Of a stretch of DNA of 41,267 nt, positions 31,168 to 39,485 are shown in pieces. Each line of letters opens with the position of its first letter. Positions within the stretch are counted from its first letter, which is position 1. The translations under genes and the position numbers were made by a program. The notes below the pieces were generated by a model, which saw only the letters and a list, made by a program, of their open reading frames with translations, was not told the DNA's origin and did no database searches. The stretch spans positions 1-41,267 of the forward strand of contig JAEYON010000093.1 of the NCBI GenBank assembly GCA_023411645.1. Direction: 5' to 3'. Origin of the DNA: Bacillota bacterium (GTDB taxonomy: Bacteria > Bacillota > Clostridia > Acetivibrionales > DTU013).

Positions 31168-32007
31168 TTATTCGTAATTTGCTGATCCGGTTTCTGATCT
31201 GATAGCTTGATACATTACAAATAAATAAGTTATCACAGCCGGCAGAATAATTGCCTGAAACGGATAGATCAGATAATAATAGGGCGTTTTGAGTATTTCA
31301 TATATATTCTCGCTAAGCATAAACAATAAAAGAGTCGGCAGCATCATCAGAGCTGTAACAGACAGCAGATGCAAATACTTCTTTCTGCTTGCTCTTATGC
31401 CATTTTTAAAGCATTTGATAACGCCATCCTGCCTGTCGGTAAAAATTGCCGGCAGCCACATCAACAGCAACGGATAAAAGAAAATCGTAATACCCATTGT
31501 AAATATTTGAATCGCTTTTTGACTTTCAAGTATATTAGCGGGAGTAAAGGTTCCACTTATTGCACCTGCTATTATTAATGGCGTCGTGATTAATGATACA
31601 ACAATACTGAAACCAATAATGATGCCGGCAAGCAACAGTGCAGATAACAATACTTTACCGAAAAATTTTCTGAATCCATACAAAAAGACCTTTAGGCTCG
31701 CCTTCCCCTCATTCATTACTGTAGCGATCATATTCCCGTAACCTGACATAAAGGCAAGACTGATAAAGCATAACACTAATGAGTAAGCAAATACCATTAA
31801 TGAGGAAACCATCATATCAGATATATCGTGAATATCGATTTGAGGATAGCTGCCCGAAGAATTGTATAAGCCGGAGTTGATGTCCATTATTTTATTAGAT
31901 TGAGTTATCATAGGCAGCGATATGACCGCCATGATAAGCATAAATACAGCCATCATAATAAATATGATCGGATTATTTTTCAACACCATCAGCGATTTTT
32001 GCAGCAT
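31168..32007 (-). CDS. Polytopic membrane protein of unknown function
   Basis: A 279-residue protein with six hydrophobic segments (IIFIMMAVFMLIMAVISLP, MMVSSLMVFAYSLVLCFISLAF, VLLSALLLAGIIIGFSIVVSL, IQIFTMGITIFFYPLLLMWLP, LLSVTALMMLPTLLLFML, IILPAVITYLFVMY). A loop FLYGFRKFFGKVL and KCFKNGIRASRKKYLHLL resembles DUF975/YciC-like membrane proteins, but I cannot assign a family firmly. The ATG at 32007 follows GTGAGGTGG; an in-frame start 36 bases upstream lacks a site. No operon partner. Confidence 0.6.
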   Translation of the reverse strand: MLQKSLMVLKNNPIIFIMMAVFMLIMAVISLPMITQSNKIMDINSGLYNSSGSYPQIDIHDISDMMVSSLMVFAYSLVLCFISLAFMSGYGNMIATVMNEGKASLKVFLYGFRKFFGKVLLSALLLAGIIIGFSIVVSLITTPLIIAGAISGTFTPANILESQKAIQIFTMGITIFFYPLLLMWLPAIFTDRQDGVIKCFKNGIRASRKKYLHLLSVTALMMLPTLLLFMLSENIYEILKTPYYYLIYPFQAIILPAVITYLFVMYQAIRSETGSANYE

Positions 32008-32139
32008 ATTCCACCTCACAAATTTTAACCCATTTTTAACCACAATTTCCTGTTAGTATTTTATCATATAATTGAAATAAATACAGGATTGAGTTTGCGG
32101 AGGTTTATGTGAATGAATCCTGATAATATGTCCCCTCTC

Positions 32140-32712
32140 CTAATGCATCTGCTGAAATGCATTCCATGGTCTAATTTCCCCGCAAGCGATACGCTTGCCG
32201 GAATTACCTGCGGGCTGTGACCTGTAATCGTCAGGATTTTCATGAATCATAACGGATCTGCCCAATATCTCGCCCACAGTAAACCTGGACATTATAAAGC
32301 ACATCCTGGCACGCCCATTATCTGCGACAAGCACCGGAAAATCTCCAGCATGGTTGCCATGCGGCTGATTTGTAGGATTCCAGTGTCCTCCGGAGGCTTC
32401 AAAAGGCTTTGATGGATCTCCAATCTCACAATTCCCCTTTTCGTGGATATGAAAACCGAACGGACCAACAGGCTGTTTATCACCTATTCCGGGCTTATAT
32501 GGCGGCAGGCCAGCAACATCCGCGCAGACCATGACGCCGCCCTGGATGTCGGCAAAAGTCACCAGACCTTTTATTGACGGGTAATCAGGTCCTGCCATCA
32601 GTATTGCATATGCGGAATTAAAGCGTCCGAATTGTGTCCCCTGCGGCATTTGCTGCATATACGGGCTGACAGGTGGTAATCCTGCATCTCTCATATAATC
32701 ATATTGATACAT
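32140..32712 (-). CDS. Cu/Zn superoxide dismutase-like protein
   Basis: A 190-residue SodC-fold protein. Metal-site features are present in order: FGFHIHEKGNCEIGD, ASGGHWNPTNQPHGNHAGDFP and RSVMIHENPDDYRSQPAGNSGKRIACGEI, with the Cys pair (NCE and ACG) for the disulfide. So the copper and zinc ligands look complete. The N-terminus (MYQYDYMRDAGLPPVSPYMQQMPQG) is not a signal peptide; it is Met/Gln/Pro/Tyr-rich like spore-coat-associated proteins. Cu/Zn SODs normally work outside the cytoplasm, so a spore-surface location is a possibility, not shown. AGGGGGATATACT precedes the ATG. Confidence 0.88.
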   Translation of the reverse strand: MYQYDYMRDAGLPPVSPYMQQMPQGTQFGRFNSAYAILMAGPDYPSIKGLVTFADIQGGVMVCADVAGLPPYKPGIGDKQPVGPFGFHIHEKGNCEIGDPSKPFEASGGHWNPTNQPHGNHAGDFPVLVADNGRARMCFIMSRFTVGEILGRSVMIHENPDDYRSQPAGNSGKRIACGEIRPWNAFQQMH

Positions 32713-32791
32713 AGTATATCCCCCTAATAAAACTTGAGATATACCATATTATGTTAAGCAGTGTCCTTTTGTTCTCCCAAAGTATATATTG

Positions 32792-32805
32792 TACCTTGCT
32801 AGGTA
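32792..32805. promoter_or_regulatory. Palindrome upstream of the SodC-like gene
   Basis: TACCT (32792-32796) and AGGTA (32801-32805) form a 5-bp inverted repeat with a 4-base centre, about 80 bases before the start. A TATACT on - (32786-32781) abuts it as a possible -10, but no good -35 is seen. Possible MarR-like operator; weak. Confidence 0.3.
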
Positions 32806-32841
32806 ACCATCTGATAATACTTTGTTCTCAAATTTTCCCAA

Positions 32842-33924
32842 TCAAGACAGTTCTCTCACAATGTCAACTGCTTTCGGTGGGCAGCCGCGGATGCAGGTGG
32901 TGAATCCTGAAGTACAATTGCCAACTCCGATGCCTTCGTTTTTCGCCCCTTTAAAACCCTGACCGATACTTATTTTTCGATTAATTCTACCTAACCGGCC
33001 TGCTTCGTCCAGACGGCTGAGCGCATGTATCAGAATTCCATAACATGCGGAGCAGGCTTGATTTTCATTGATAAGCTTTGACAGATGAGCTACCTTTCTG
33101 CTTGGCGAAAACATAGCGGGTGACTTGTTTCCCGTATTTATTTCAACTATATTTGCATTAGCAAGGTTTGTACTTCCAACGCCAAGTTTTTCTGCTATCA
33201 TGATATAATCCACATCCTCAGGACGGTAACCCATTAGCGCGGCGACATAGGAATCTACCAGCACCGGATCGCATCCTGCAATGACGCGATCCATCCTTAC
33301 AGGCGTTCCGCCTTCTTCAAAAGTAAGATCCCCCATAATACCATCAACGATGACCAGGGATGTGCGCAAAAACTTGTTTAACAAAGCGATAGGTTTATGC
33401 AGACCCAATGTATGAAAGTGCCTTTTCTCGCTATCAGGTATACAGCCTTTAAGGTTCTTCAATGCACATGTCATCAGTGTCTGGCAATGGCCCTTAAGTA
33501 CAGGGATATTAATCAGAAAATCGGTTTCCAGAGCAGCTTTGCAAATTTTCATCGTTATACCGTCACTGGTGAATGAAGCAGCGCTGTCTGATTTCAGATC
33601 AAGCAATGGAACAGAATATTTTTTGCTGAGCGTACTGTATCCGCACACTTCAAAGGCCCGTCTTGTATTGTCTCCGACCCAGGAGCTTTCCATGATTGTT
33701 ATATTATTAAATCCGTTTTCTTTCAGATATTGTATAACCCCCTCAACAATTCCGGGAGACGTCGTAGCACCGCTATCCGCCGGCTTGGCTACAACAAGAT
33801 TGGGCTTTAATGCAATTTTCATATCTTTTCTGAGTATTGCCTTAACATCAAGGGCATCCATAATTTCAAATCCCATTTGAATCGGATTGCTGCCATAGTT
33901 GACTAAAATATCTTCCCGTTTCAC
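32842..33924 (-). CDS. DUF362 domain protein
   Basis: A 360-residue protein of the DUF362 family, function unknown. Family signs: KIALKPNLVVAKPADSGATTSPGIVEGVIQYLKENG, NIPVLKGHCQTLMTCALKNLKGCIPDSEKRHFH, VDGIMGDLTFEEGGTPVRMDRVIAGCDPVLVDSYVAALMG. The C-terminus has eight or so cysteines (CSACYG and CTSGFTTCIRGCPPKAV) in a ferredoxin-like but not canonical pattern. I place the start at GTG 33924, eight bases after GGAG. An in-frame ATG at 33954 is possible but lies in an 11-bp tandem repeat. It follows gpsA after 79 bases. Confidence 0.85.
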   Translation of the reverse strand: MKREDILVNYGSNPIQMGFEIMDALDVKAILRKDMKIALKPNLVVAKPADSGATTSPGIVEGVIQYLKENGFNNITIMESSWVGDNTRRAFEVCGYSTLSKKYSVPLLDLKSDSAASFTSDGITMKICKAALETDFLINIPVLKGHCQTLMTCALKNLKGCIPDSEKRHFHTLGLHKPIALLNKFLRTSLVIVDGIMGDLTFEEGGTPVRMDRVIAGCDPVLVDSYVAALMGYRPEDVDYIMIAEKLGVGSTNLANANIVEINTGNKSPAMFSPSRKVAHLSKLINENQACSACYGILIHALSRLDEAGRLGRINRKISIGQGFKGAKNEGIGVGNCTSGFTTCIRGCPPKAVDIVRELS

Positions 33925-33944
33925 AAGCATCTCTCCTATCACGC

Positions 33945-33976
33945 TTCTGTCCATCTTCTGTCCATCTTCTGTCTTC
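33945..33976. repeat. 11-bp tandem repeat at the DUF362 gene start
   Basis: The unit TTCTGTCCATC (on +) occurs at 33945-33955 and 33956-33966, with a partial third copy to 33976. Because 11 is not a multiple of three, copy-number change shifts the frame of upstream ATG codons. Confidence 0.85.
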
Positions 33977-34003
33977 TTTTGAATCCTTTTGGCTTTTCAA
34001 GCC

Positions 34004-35020
34004 TCACCAAATATCTTCCAGATCTTCATTCTCCAGTTCATGGGTTTTGTTTCTGCTCATCAGGTCAAATACAGCGCGTGCTGCGTCCTTGCCGTTGAAA
34101 AGTATCTCGTAGGCCTCTGTTGTGATCGGCATGCTGATACCAAGCTTTTGTGAAAGCCGGTACACCGGCTCGGTGGTATATACACCCTCCACGATCATTT
34201 TTACTTCCGTAAGAGTCTGCTCCAGAGTTTTACCCTGGCCGATCAGTATCCCGGCGCGCCTGTTCCGGCTGTGCATACTCGTACAGGTGACAATCAAATC
34301 ACCAATCCCAGCCAGACCTGAAAAAGTCTGTCTTTTCGCTCCCATTGCGCAGCCCAGTCTGGAGATCTCCGTAATTCCCCGGGTCATCAATGCGGATTTT
34401 GTATTATCTCCATATCCCAGGCCATCGGAAATCCCGGCACAAAGCGCAATGACATTCTTCACTGCCCCACCCAGCTCCACTCCCAGAATATCCGGGTTTG
34501 TGTAAACTCTGAAAAGCGGCGACATAAAAATATCCTGAATCTGTTCTGCTGCAGACCTGCTTTCAGACGCCGCCACATAAGCAGTCGGTATGCCCTTTGA
34601 CAGTTCCTCAGCATGGCACGGTCCAGACATTGCCACTACCGTTGTCTGCGGCAGCTCCTGTAAAATGACTTCCGACATACGCAAGCCGGTCTCTTTCTCC
34701 AGTCCTTTTGAAAAACAGCTGACGATCTTTTTTTTCTTCATCAGCGGGGCCATTTCTTTTACGTTCTCCCTGACGGTCTGAGACGGAATAACCATCACCA
34801 ATATATCTGAAAAAAACAGCGTCTTTTCCAGATCGGTCGAACATACGACATTATCCGGGATCATTACGCCAGGAAGCTTGTCCTTCTGCTCCCGAACAGA
34901 ATTTATCATTTCTGCTTCTTCTTTGAACTTAGTCCACATCATAATATTGTGACCGTTGCCTGCAAGCAGTATGGAAACGGCTGTTCCCATGCTTCCTGCA
35001 CCGATAACGGAAATATTCAT
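34004..35020 (-). CDS. gpsA: NAD(P)-dependent glycerol-3-phosphate dehydrogenase GpsA
   Basis: A 338-residue enzyme that reduces dihydroxyacetone phosphate to sn-glycerol 3-phosphate for phospholipid synthesis. The N-terminal Rossmann motif is ISVIGAGSMGTAVSILLAGNGH. Catalytic-domain signs: MSGPCHAEELSKGIPTA, GVELGGAVKNVIALCAGISDGLGYGDNTKSALMTRGI with the catalytic Lys, and AGIGDLIVTCTSMHSRNRR. The ATG at 35020 follows AGGAGGTTTGATAAAT. It lies 35 bases after plsY, whose enzyme uses its product. Confidence 0.97.
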   Translation of the reverse strand: MNISVIGAGSMGTAVSILLAGNGHNIMMWTKFKEEAEMINSVREQKDKLPGVMIPDNVVCSTDLEKTLFFSDILVMVIPSQTVRENVKEMAPLMKKKKIVSCFSKGLEKETGLRMSEVILQELPQTTVVAMSGPCHAEELSKGIPTAYVAASESRSAAEQIQDIFMSPLFRVYTNPDILGVELGGAVKNVIALCAGISDGLGYGDNTKSALMTRGITEISRLGCAMGAKRQTFSGLAGIGDLIVTCTSMHSRNRRAGILIGQGKTLEQTLTEVKMIVEGVYTTEPVYRLSQKLGISMPITTEAYEILFNGKDAARAVFDLMSRNKTHELENEDLEDIW

Positions 35021-35055
35021 ATTTATCAAACCTCCTGTAAAAATTTCTTATGATT

Positions 35056-35673
35056 TCATTCCGTCTTCTTCCCGAGTGAAAACTTGCGTTCAGTTCCCTT
35101 GAGCAATCGTTGAATATTCTCTTGATGCCTGATAATTACCAAACAAGCAATAATGACCGCAAATATGACCGTTTCAATGCCTCTTCCAAACACCAGAGAA
35201 GCGATGGGAAATAGAAAAACAGCAACAACAGACCCAAGAGAAACATATCGAGTCAGCAGCAAAATAACAATGAAAACACCCAGCAATCCAAGTGCTATCG
35301 GCCAATCAATCATCAGCACAACCGCCAGTGTTGTCAATACACCCTTACCGCCCTTGAACCCAAAAAATACGGGCCATAAATGTCCTAAAATTGCGGTAGT
35401 ACCTGCCAGCATTCCACCTAAATGCCCTTGTGGATTTCCTCCGCATATGTAGTAACCTGCCAAAAAAGCCAGAATTCCCTTAACTGCATCTCCCAGCAGA
35501 ACAAACAAAGCCGCTTTTTTACCCAATGTCCTCATTGTATTGGTCATCCCGGCGTTACCGCTGCCATGCTGCCTGACGTCGACCCCATAAAATTTACCCA
35601 CTATCAAGGAGGTGTTCAAGCTTCCCAACAAATAGCCGATCAGAGCAACCAGAATAAATTGAAAAATTATCAT
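35056..35673 (-). CDS. plsY: PlsY, acyl-phosphate:glycerol-3-phosphate acyltransferase
   Basis: A 205-residue membrane acyltransferase with five hydrophobic helices. It transfers an acyl group from acyl-phosphate to glycerol 3-phosphate to make lysophosphatidic acid. The three family motifs are visible: GSLNTSLIVGKFYGVDVRQHGSGNAGMTNTMRTLG, HLWPVFFGFKGGKGVLTTLAVVL and VIIRHQENIQRLLKGTERKFS. Normal length. It follows der after 63 bases and precedes gpsA, a common clostridial der-plsY-gpsA arrangement. Confidence 0.97.
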   Translation of the reverse strand: MIIFQFILVALIGYLLGSLNTSLIVGKFYGVDVRQHGSGNAGMTNTMRTLGKKAALFVLLGDAVKGILAFLAGYYICGGNPQGHLGGMLAGTTAILGHLWPVFFGFKGGKGVLTTLAVVLMIDWPIALGLLGVFIVILLLTRYVSLGSVVAVFLFPIASLVFGRGIETVIFAVIIACLVIIRHQENIQRLLKGTERKFSLGKKTE

Positions 35674-35736
35674 AATCCGTCCCCCGCATTACACCAGATT
35701 ATCTTACGGACCCCATATAAATAAAAAACAATGTTC

Positions 35737-37062
35737 CTATAACTCGTTCTCACGTTCTCTGTGAATAAACCGAATTGGCGTCCCCTCAAACCCGTAGCTG
35801 CGCCTGAGCTGGTTTTCAATATACCGCTCATATGAGTAATGGAACAAATCCACTCTGTTAACGAATATGACAAACGTCGGCGGCTTCACTGAAGACTGGG
35901 TAGCGTAATACAGCTTAAGCATCTTTCCCTTATCAGACGGAGGCTGTACCATGGCTGTTGCCTCATTAAGCAGATCATTTAACATACCTGTGGATATCCT
36001 GAGTGCAGCCTGATCATTGACAAACTTAATCAGCTCCAGCAGCTTATGCACCCTTTGTCCCGTTTTAACAGATATGAACAGGATCGGTGCATATTGCATG
36101 AATCCCAGCTTCTCCATGACTGTTTTTCGATACTCCTCCAGCGTCCCTGTTTCCTTTTCCACGAGATCCCATTTGTTCACAACAATGATGGACGCCTTGC
36201 CCTGTTCATGGGCATATCCGGCGATCTTTGTATCCTGCTCCGTCACGCCGTCCTGGGCATCAATCATTATGACGCAAACGTCGGCTCGCTCTATCGCCGT
36301 CCAGGAGCGCAATGCGCTGTACTTTTCTATGTTTTCGGTGATTCTGCTCTTCCTGCGTATACCCGCAGTATCAATAAATACATATTTATCCTCGTCGATC
36401 TGTATGTATGTATCAATTGCATCTCGTGTCGTGCCGGGGATATCACTGACAATGACACGCTCCTCACCAACAACCCTATTAATCAGGGAGGATTTCCCCG
36501 AATTTGGCTTCCCGATCACAGCGACCTTAATAACATCTTCTTCATAGTCTTCCTCATCCTGTTCAGGAAAATAACTGAAGATCTCATCCAGAAGGTCTCC
36601 CATACCAAGACCGTGAATCGATGAAACAGGTATCACATCGCCCATGGCAAGATTGTAAAACTCATACATCTCGGCAGGCGGCTCACCTACACTGTCTGCT
36701 TTATTAGCAGCAAGAATAACGGGCTTTTGAGATTTTCGAAGCATCGTTGCGATTTCTTTGTCGGACGCTGTCACACCATCTCTGACATCTACCAGAAAAA
36801 CAATAACGTCGGCCATTTCAACGGCGACTTCGGCCTGCCTGCGCATCTGCTGCAGGATTTTGTCCTCTGTAAAGGGCTCAATCCCACCTGTATCGATTAA
36901 TGTAAATTTTCTGTTTCTCCATTCGGCTTCGGCATAGATTCTATCCCGGGTAACACCCGGCGTGTCTTCCACGATGGATATTCTCCTGCCGCAAATATAG
37001 TTAAAAAATGTGGACTTTCCCACATTCGGCCTTCCAACTATTGCTACTACCGGCTTAGCCAA
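35737..37062 (-). CDS. der: Der (EngA) double-Era-domain ribosome GTPase
   Basis: A 441-residue GTPase needed for 50S subunit maturation. Two tandem G domains: GRPNVGKSTFFNY / DTGGI / NKAD (about residues 9-160), then GKPNSGKSSLINR / DTAGI / NKWD (about 180-350). A KH-like C-terminal domain ends QLRRSYGFEGTPIRFIHRERENEL. The start is an unusual TTG at 37062, directly after the stop codon of the DUF512 gene, with AGAGGTGG inside the upstream coding region. Translation coupling is therefore likely. Confidence 0.97.
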   Translation of the reverse strand: MAKPVVAIVGRPNVGKSTFFNYICGRRISIVEDTPGVTRDRIYAEAEWRNRKFTLIDTGGIEPFTEDKILQQMRRQAEVAVEMADVIVFLVDVRDGVTASDKEIATMLRKSQKPVILAANKADSVGEPPAEMYEFYNLAMGDVIPVSSIHGLGMGDLLDEIFSYFPEQDEEDYEEDVIKVAVIGKPNSGKSSLINRVVGEERVIVSDIPGTTRDAIDTYIQIDEDKYVFIDTAGIRRKSRITENIEKYSALRSWTAIERADVCVIMIDAQDGVTEQDTKIAGYAHEQGKASIIVVNKWDLVEKETGTLEEYRKTVMEKLGFMQYAPILFISVKTGQRVHKLLELIKFVNDQAALRISTGMLNDLLNEATAMVQPPSDKGKMLKLYYATQSSVKPPTFVIFVNRVDLFHYSYERYIENQLRRSYGFEGTPIRFIHRERENEL

Positions 37063-38415
37063 TCAATCCACCTCTCTTGTCAATCCAAGAATCCGATTAA
37101 CCAGATCCTCTCCATTATTTTTAACTATGATAATCTCTGTATTTAGCTCCTTGCTAAGCATTTCCACAGTATAATCATCCAGAAGCACCTCTTCTCCGGA
37201 CCGCAGCATACTTTCAGATAGTAACAGTTCGCTTCCCAGTTCCATACCTTTTAATTGAGCTGCAATATCACTGCCGGTCAAAAGCCCGGTTACAGTCACA
37301 TTTTCTCCAAAAAAATTATTTTCTATAGGATAAACCAGTACTTCAAGATTATTATACCGTTTTTCCAGAACCTGTGCCAATTGTTTTATATATATATAAG
37401 CACATTTGCCCGTTGCAATACTCACCATTCTGGTTTTTGCTTGTTTTCTCCAGTACTGGTCAATTTCCTCCTGATGCTTCCTAAGATATTCGTGGAATTC
37501 ATGAATAAACAGCGTCATAAGGCCGACACCATTTTCTATCTGCGGAAAATCCTCATACTCACTAAGTTCCGGCAATTTTGCACCTGCCTTGATATAAAAC
37601 TCATCAGCAAGATAAACAAGTCTTGAGCCAAACGATTTAAACAGCTTTTCCTGCCATTTGCTAACCTGATCCAGAACGGCAATAGATTCTTCCGTGCTAA
37701 ATGGCTCCAGCTTGGTCAGGCCTTCCCTCCATTTTGTTAATCCTACCGGCACAACCGAAATGCTCGCAACACCCGGAGCAAGCTCGGAAAGCTCTCTGAT
37801 TGTCCTGTCCAGCTCCGCTCCGTCATTGAATCCCTTGCACAAAACAATTTGCGTATTGACCGTGATGCCTCCTTCGGTCAGCATCCTGATTTTTTCCAGA
37901 ACATCTCCTGCAAACCGGTTTCTCAGCATTGTCTTTCGCAAATCCGGATTAGTGGTGTGGACCGATACATTAACCGGCGTCATTTTGTAACGAATAATCC
38001 GTTCCAGTTCACTTTTTTTCATATTGGTCAGAGTGATATAGTTCCCTGAAAGAAAGGATAGTCTCGAATCGTCATCCTTAAAATATACTGTCTCGCGCAT
38101 ACCCTTAGGGAGCTGGTCAATAAAACAGAATACGCACTTATTGCAGCAGCTCTTTGCCTCTGCAATCAACGGATCCTCGAAGTCCAGACCAAGATCTTCA
38201 TATTCATCCTTTTCAATTTCTATCTCCCAAAGTTCACCGTTCTTCTTTTCGATCTCAAGCAGCAGATTGGTGTCTGTAGTTAAAAAACGATAATCAAAAA
38301 TATCCTCAACAGCCTGTCCATTGACGGAAAGCAAAAAATCGCCGGGCTCAATCCCCGCGTCCATTGCTGCACTGTCCGGTTCAACTCGGTAAATGACTAC
38401 ACGATTGTTTTTCAT
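37063..38415 (-). CDS. DUF512 putative radical SAM protein with PDZ domain
   Basis: A 450-residue protein of the TIGR03279/DUF512 type. An N-terminal PDZ-like segment (YRVEPDSAAMDAGIEPGDFLLSVNGQAVEDIFDY) is followed by a radical SAM-like core whose cysteines are in KSCCNKCVFCFIDQLPKGMRETVYFKDDDSRLSFLSGNYITLTN. The C-terminal DUF512 region contains TGKCAYIYIKQLAQVLEK and TVTGLLTGSDIAAQL. The function is unknown, but it is often found next to der. GAGGTAGGCG precedes the ATG. Only 14 bases separate the start from the T-run of the rpmF terminator. Confidence 0.9.
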   Translation of the reverse strand: MKNNRVVIYRVEPDSAAMDAGIEPGDFLLSVNGQAVEDIFDYRFLTTDTNLLLEIEKKNGELWEIEIEKDEYEDLGLDFEDPLIAEAKSCCNKCVFCFIDQLPKGMRETVYFKDDDSRLSFLSGNYITLTNMKKSELERIIRYKMTPVNVSVHTTNPDLRKTMLRNRFAGDVLEKIRMLTEGGITVNTQIVLCKGFNDGAELDRTIRELSELAPGVASISVVPVGLTKWREGLTKLEPFSTEESIAVLDQVSKWQEKLFKSFGSRLVYLADEFYIKAGAKLPELSEYEDFPQIENGVGLMTLFIHEFHEYLRKHQEEIDQYWRKQAKTRMVSIATGKCAYIYIKQLAQVLEKRYNNLEVLVYPIENNFFGENVTVTGLLTGSDIAAQLKGMELGSELLLSESMLRSGEEVLLDDYTVEMLSKELNTEIIIVKNNGEDLVNRILGLTREVD

Positions 38416-38429
38416 TCGCCTACCTCATT

Positions 38430-38455
38430 AAAAAAGGCCGTCTTTTCAGACAGCC
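38430..38455 (-). terminator. Terminator after rpmF, in front of the DUF512-der operon
   Basis: An 8-bp stem GGCTGTCT/AGACGGCC (38455-38448 with 38443-38436, one T-G pair) with GAAA loop is followed by six T. No room for a promoter remains before the DUF512 start, so the downstream genes depend on read-through or an upstream internal promoter. Confidence 0.88.
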
Positions 38456-38495
38456 TCTTTCGCCTATACAGTATATTGATCCATAAAGCGTCGCA

Positions 38496-38681
38496 TTACT
38501 TTGCTACTGCTTCCTTTATGACTTCCTTGCCGTCATAGTATCCGCACTCTTTGCAAACGATATGAGGAGCTTTCAATGTATGACACTGCGGGCAGCTGAT
38601 TAAATTCGGCTGTGACAGTTTCCACTGAGACCTTCTGTTACCTGTTCTGGCCTTTGACCATTTACGTTTCGGGTTTGCCAT
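38496..38681 (-). CDS. rpmF: 50S ribosomal protein L32
   Basis: A 61-residue L32 of the zinc-ribbon (C+) type. It starts MANPKRKWSKARTGNRRSQWKL and has CPQCHTLKAPHIVCKECGYYDG with four metal-binding Cys. GGGAGG precedes the ATG. It lies 29 bases after yceD, the usual yceD-rpmF pairing, and is followed by a strong terminator. Confidence 0.98.
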   Translation of the reverse strand: MANPKRKWSKARTGNRRSQWKLSQPNLISCPQCHTLKAPHIVCKECGYYDGKEVIKEAVAK

Positions 38682-38710
38682 ATTCTACACCTCCCTGATA
38701 AAAGCGTATA

Positions 38711-39208
38711 TCACAATTCTTTAAAATACTTGCCCAGACCTTCCATACGAGGATCAATAGTACCCTCTACACAGTCACACTGTTTTAGGTTGAGGTTCGC
38801 CCCGCACTTAGCGCACAAGCCTCTGCATTGCTCAGAACACAAATGCTTCATTGGAAGGTTCAAAATAATATTATCTTCAAGCGCTTTGCCAATGTCAAGT
38901 ATTTTCCCTTCAAATGGATACATGTCTGACTGCCCGGCATCAGCGCTGTTAATAAAGTTTTCCTTTATTTTTAACTCAAGCGTTTTGCCCGTATTACTCA
39001 GACAGCGGTAGCATTCGCTGGCGTATTTCGCCAGAAGACGCCCGTCGAGGTGCAGGATACCGGCTTCATTGGTCAGCCTACCGGAAAATGTAATGTCACC
39101 TTCCAACACACAGCCCTTTACGGGCTCTTTTTCAGGTGGCTCTTCACTGAAGTTCAACTCCATCGAAGCGCCGTTTAACCTTACAATATCAGATATATCA
39201 ACCTTCAT
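38711..39208 (-). CDS. yceD: YceD / DUF177 family protein
   Basis: A 165-residue protein of the DUF177 family, almost always upstream of rpmF and implicated in ribosome (23S rRNA) biogenesis. The core is LDGRLLAKYASECYRCLSNTGKTLELKIKENF. The C-terminus carries several Cys (MKHLCSEQCRGLCAKCGANLNLKQCDC), as in Firmicute members. The ATG at 39208 follows GAGGGG; a TTG six bases earlier is possible. Driven by a consensus promoter. Confidence 0.92.
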   Translation of the reverse strand: MKVDISDIVRLNGASMELNFSEEPPEKEPVKGCVLEGDITFSGRLTNEAGILHLDGRLLAKYASECYRCLSNTGKTLELKIKENFINSADAGQSDMYPFEGKILDIGKALEDNIILNLPMKHLCSEQCRGLCAKCGANLNLKQCDCVEGTIDPRMEGLGKYFKEL

Positions 39209-39240
39209 GAACAATACCCCTCAAATCCGCGACAAATGAT

Positions 39241-39269
39241 ATTATACTAACTAATACCAGCGTTGTCAA
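39241..39269 (-). promoter_or_regulatory. Consensus sigma-A promoter of yceD-rpmF
   Basis: TTGACA (39269-39264) and TATAAT (39246-39241) are both perfect, with a 17-base spacer, 33 bases before the start codon. This is the strongest promoter in the window. Confidence 0.92.
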
Positions 39270-39342
39270 GGCAATTTTACACCGAGCACGGCAAATTCAC
39301 GAACCCACATATTTCCTATACTTTAATCAAAAAGTTTTTTAA

Positions 39343-39359
39343 AATGCCGTTTCGGCATT
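39343..39359. terminator. Small hairpin left of the transposase gene
   Basis: AATGCCG (39343-39349) and CGGCATT (39353-39359) pair around a 3-base loop. On - the sequence continues TTTTAAAAAAC, so it may end transcription coming from the transposase. The rest of 39360-39485 shows no gene. Confidence 0.4.
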
Positions 39360-39485
39360 CGATATAAAAAGAAACTGCCTGTTTGATTGGCCCATTGGCC
39401 TTTTATGGTCGAGAGAAAGGCCGGAAGGATTTCTTTCAAGCCGAATGGTCCATATCGGAGACACCCCGCATTTAAGTTCTCAATA

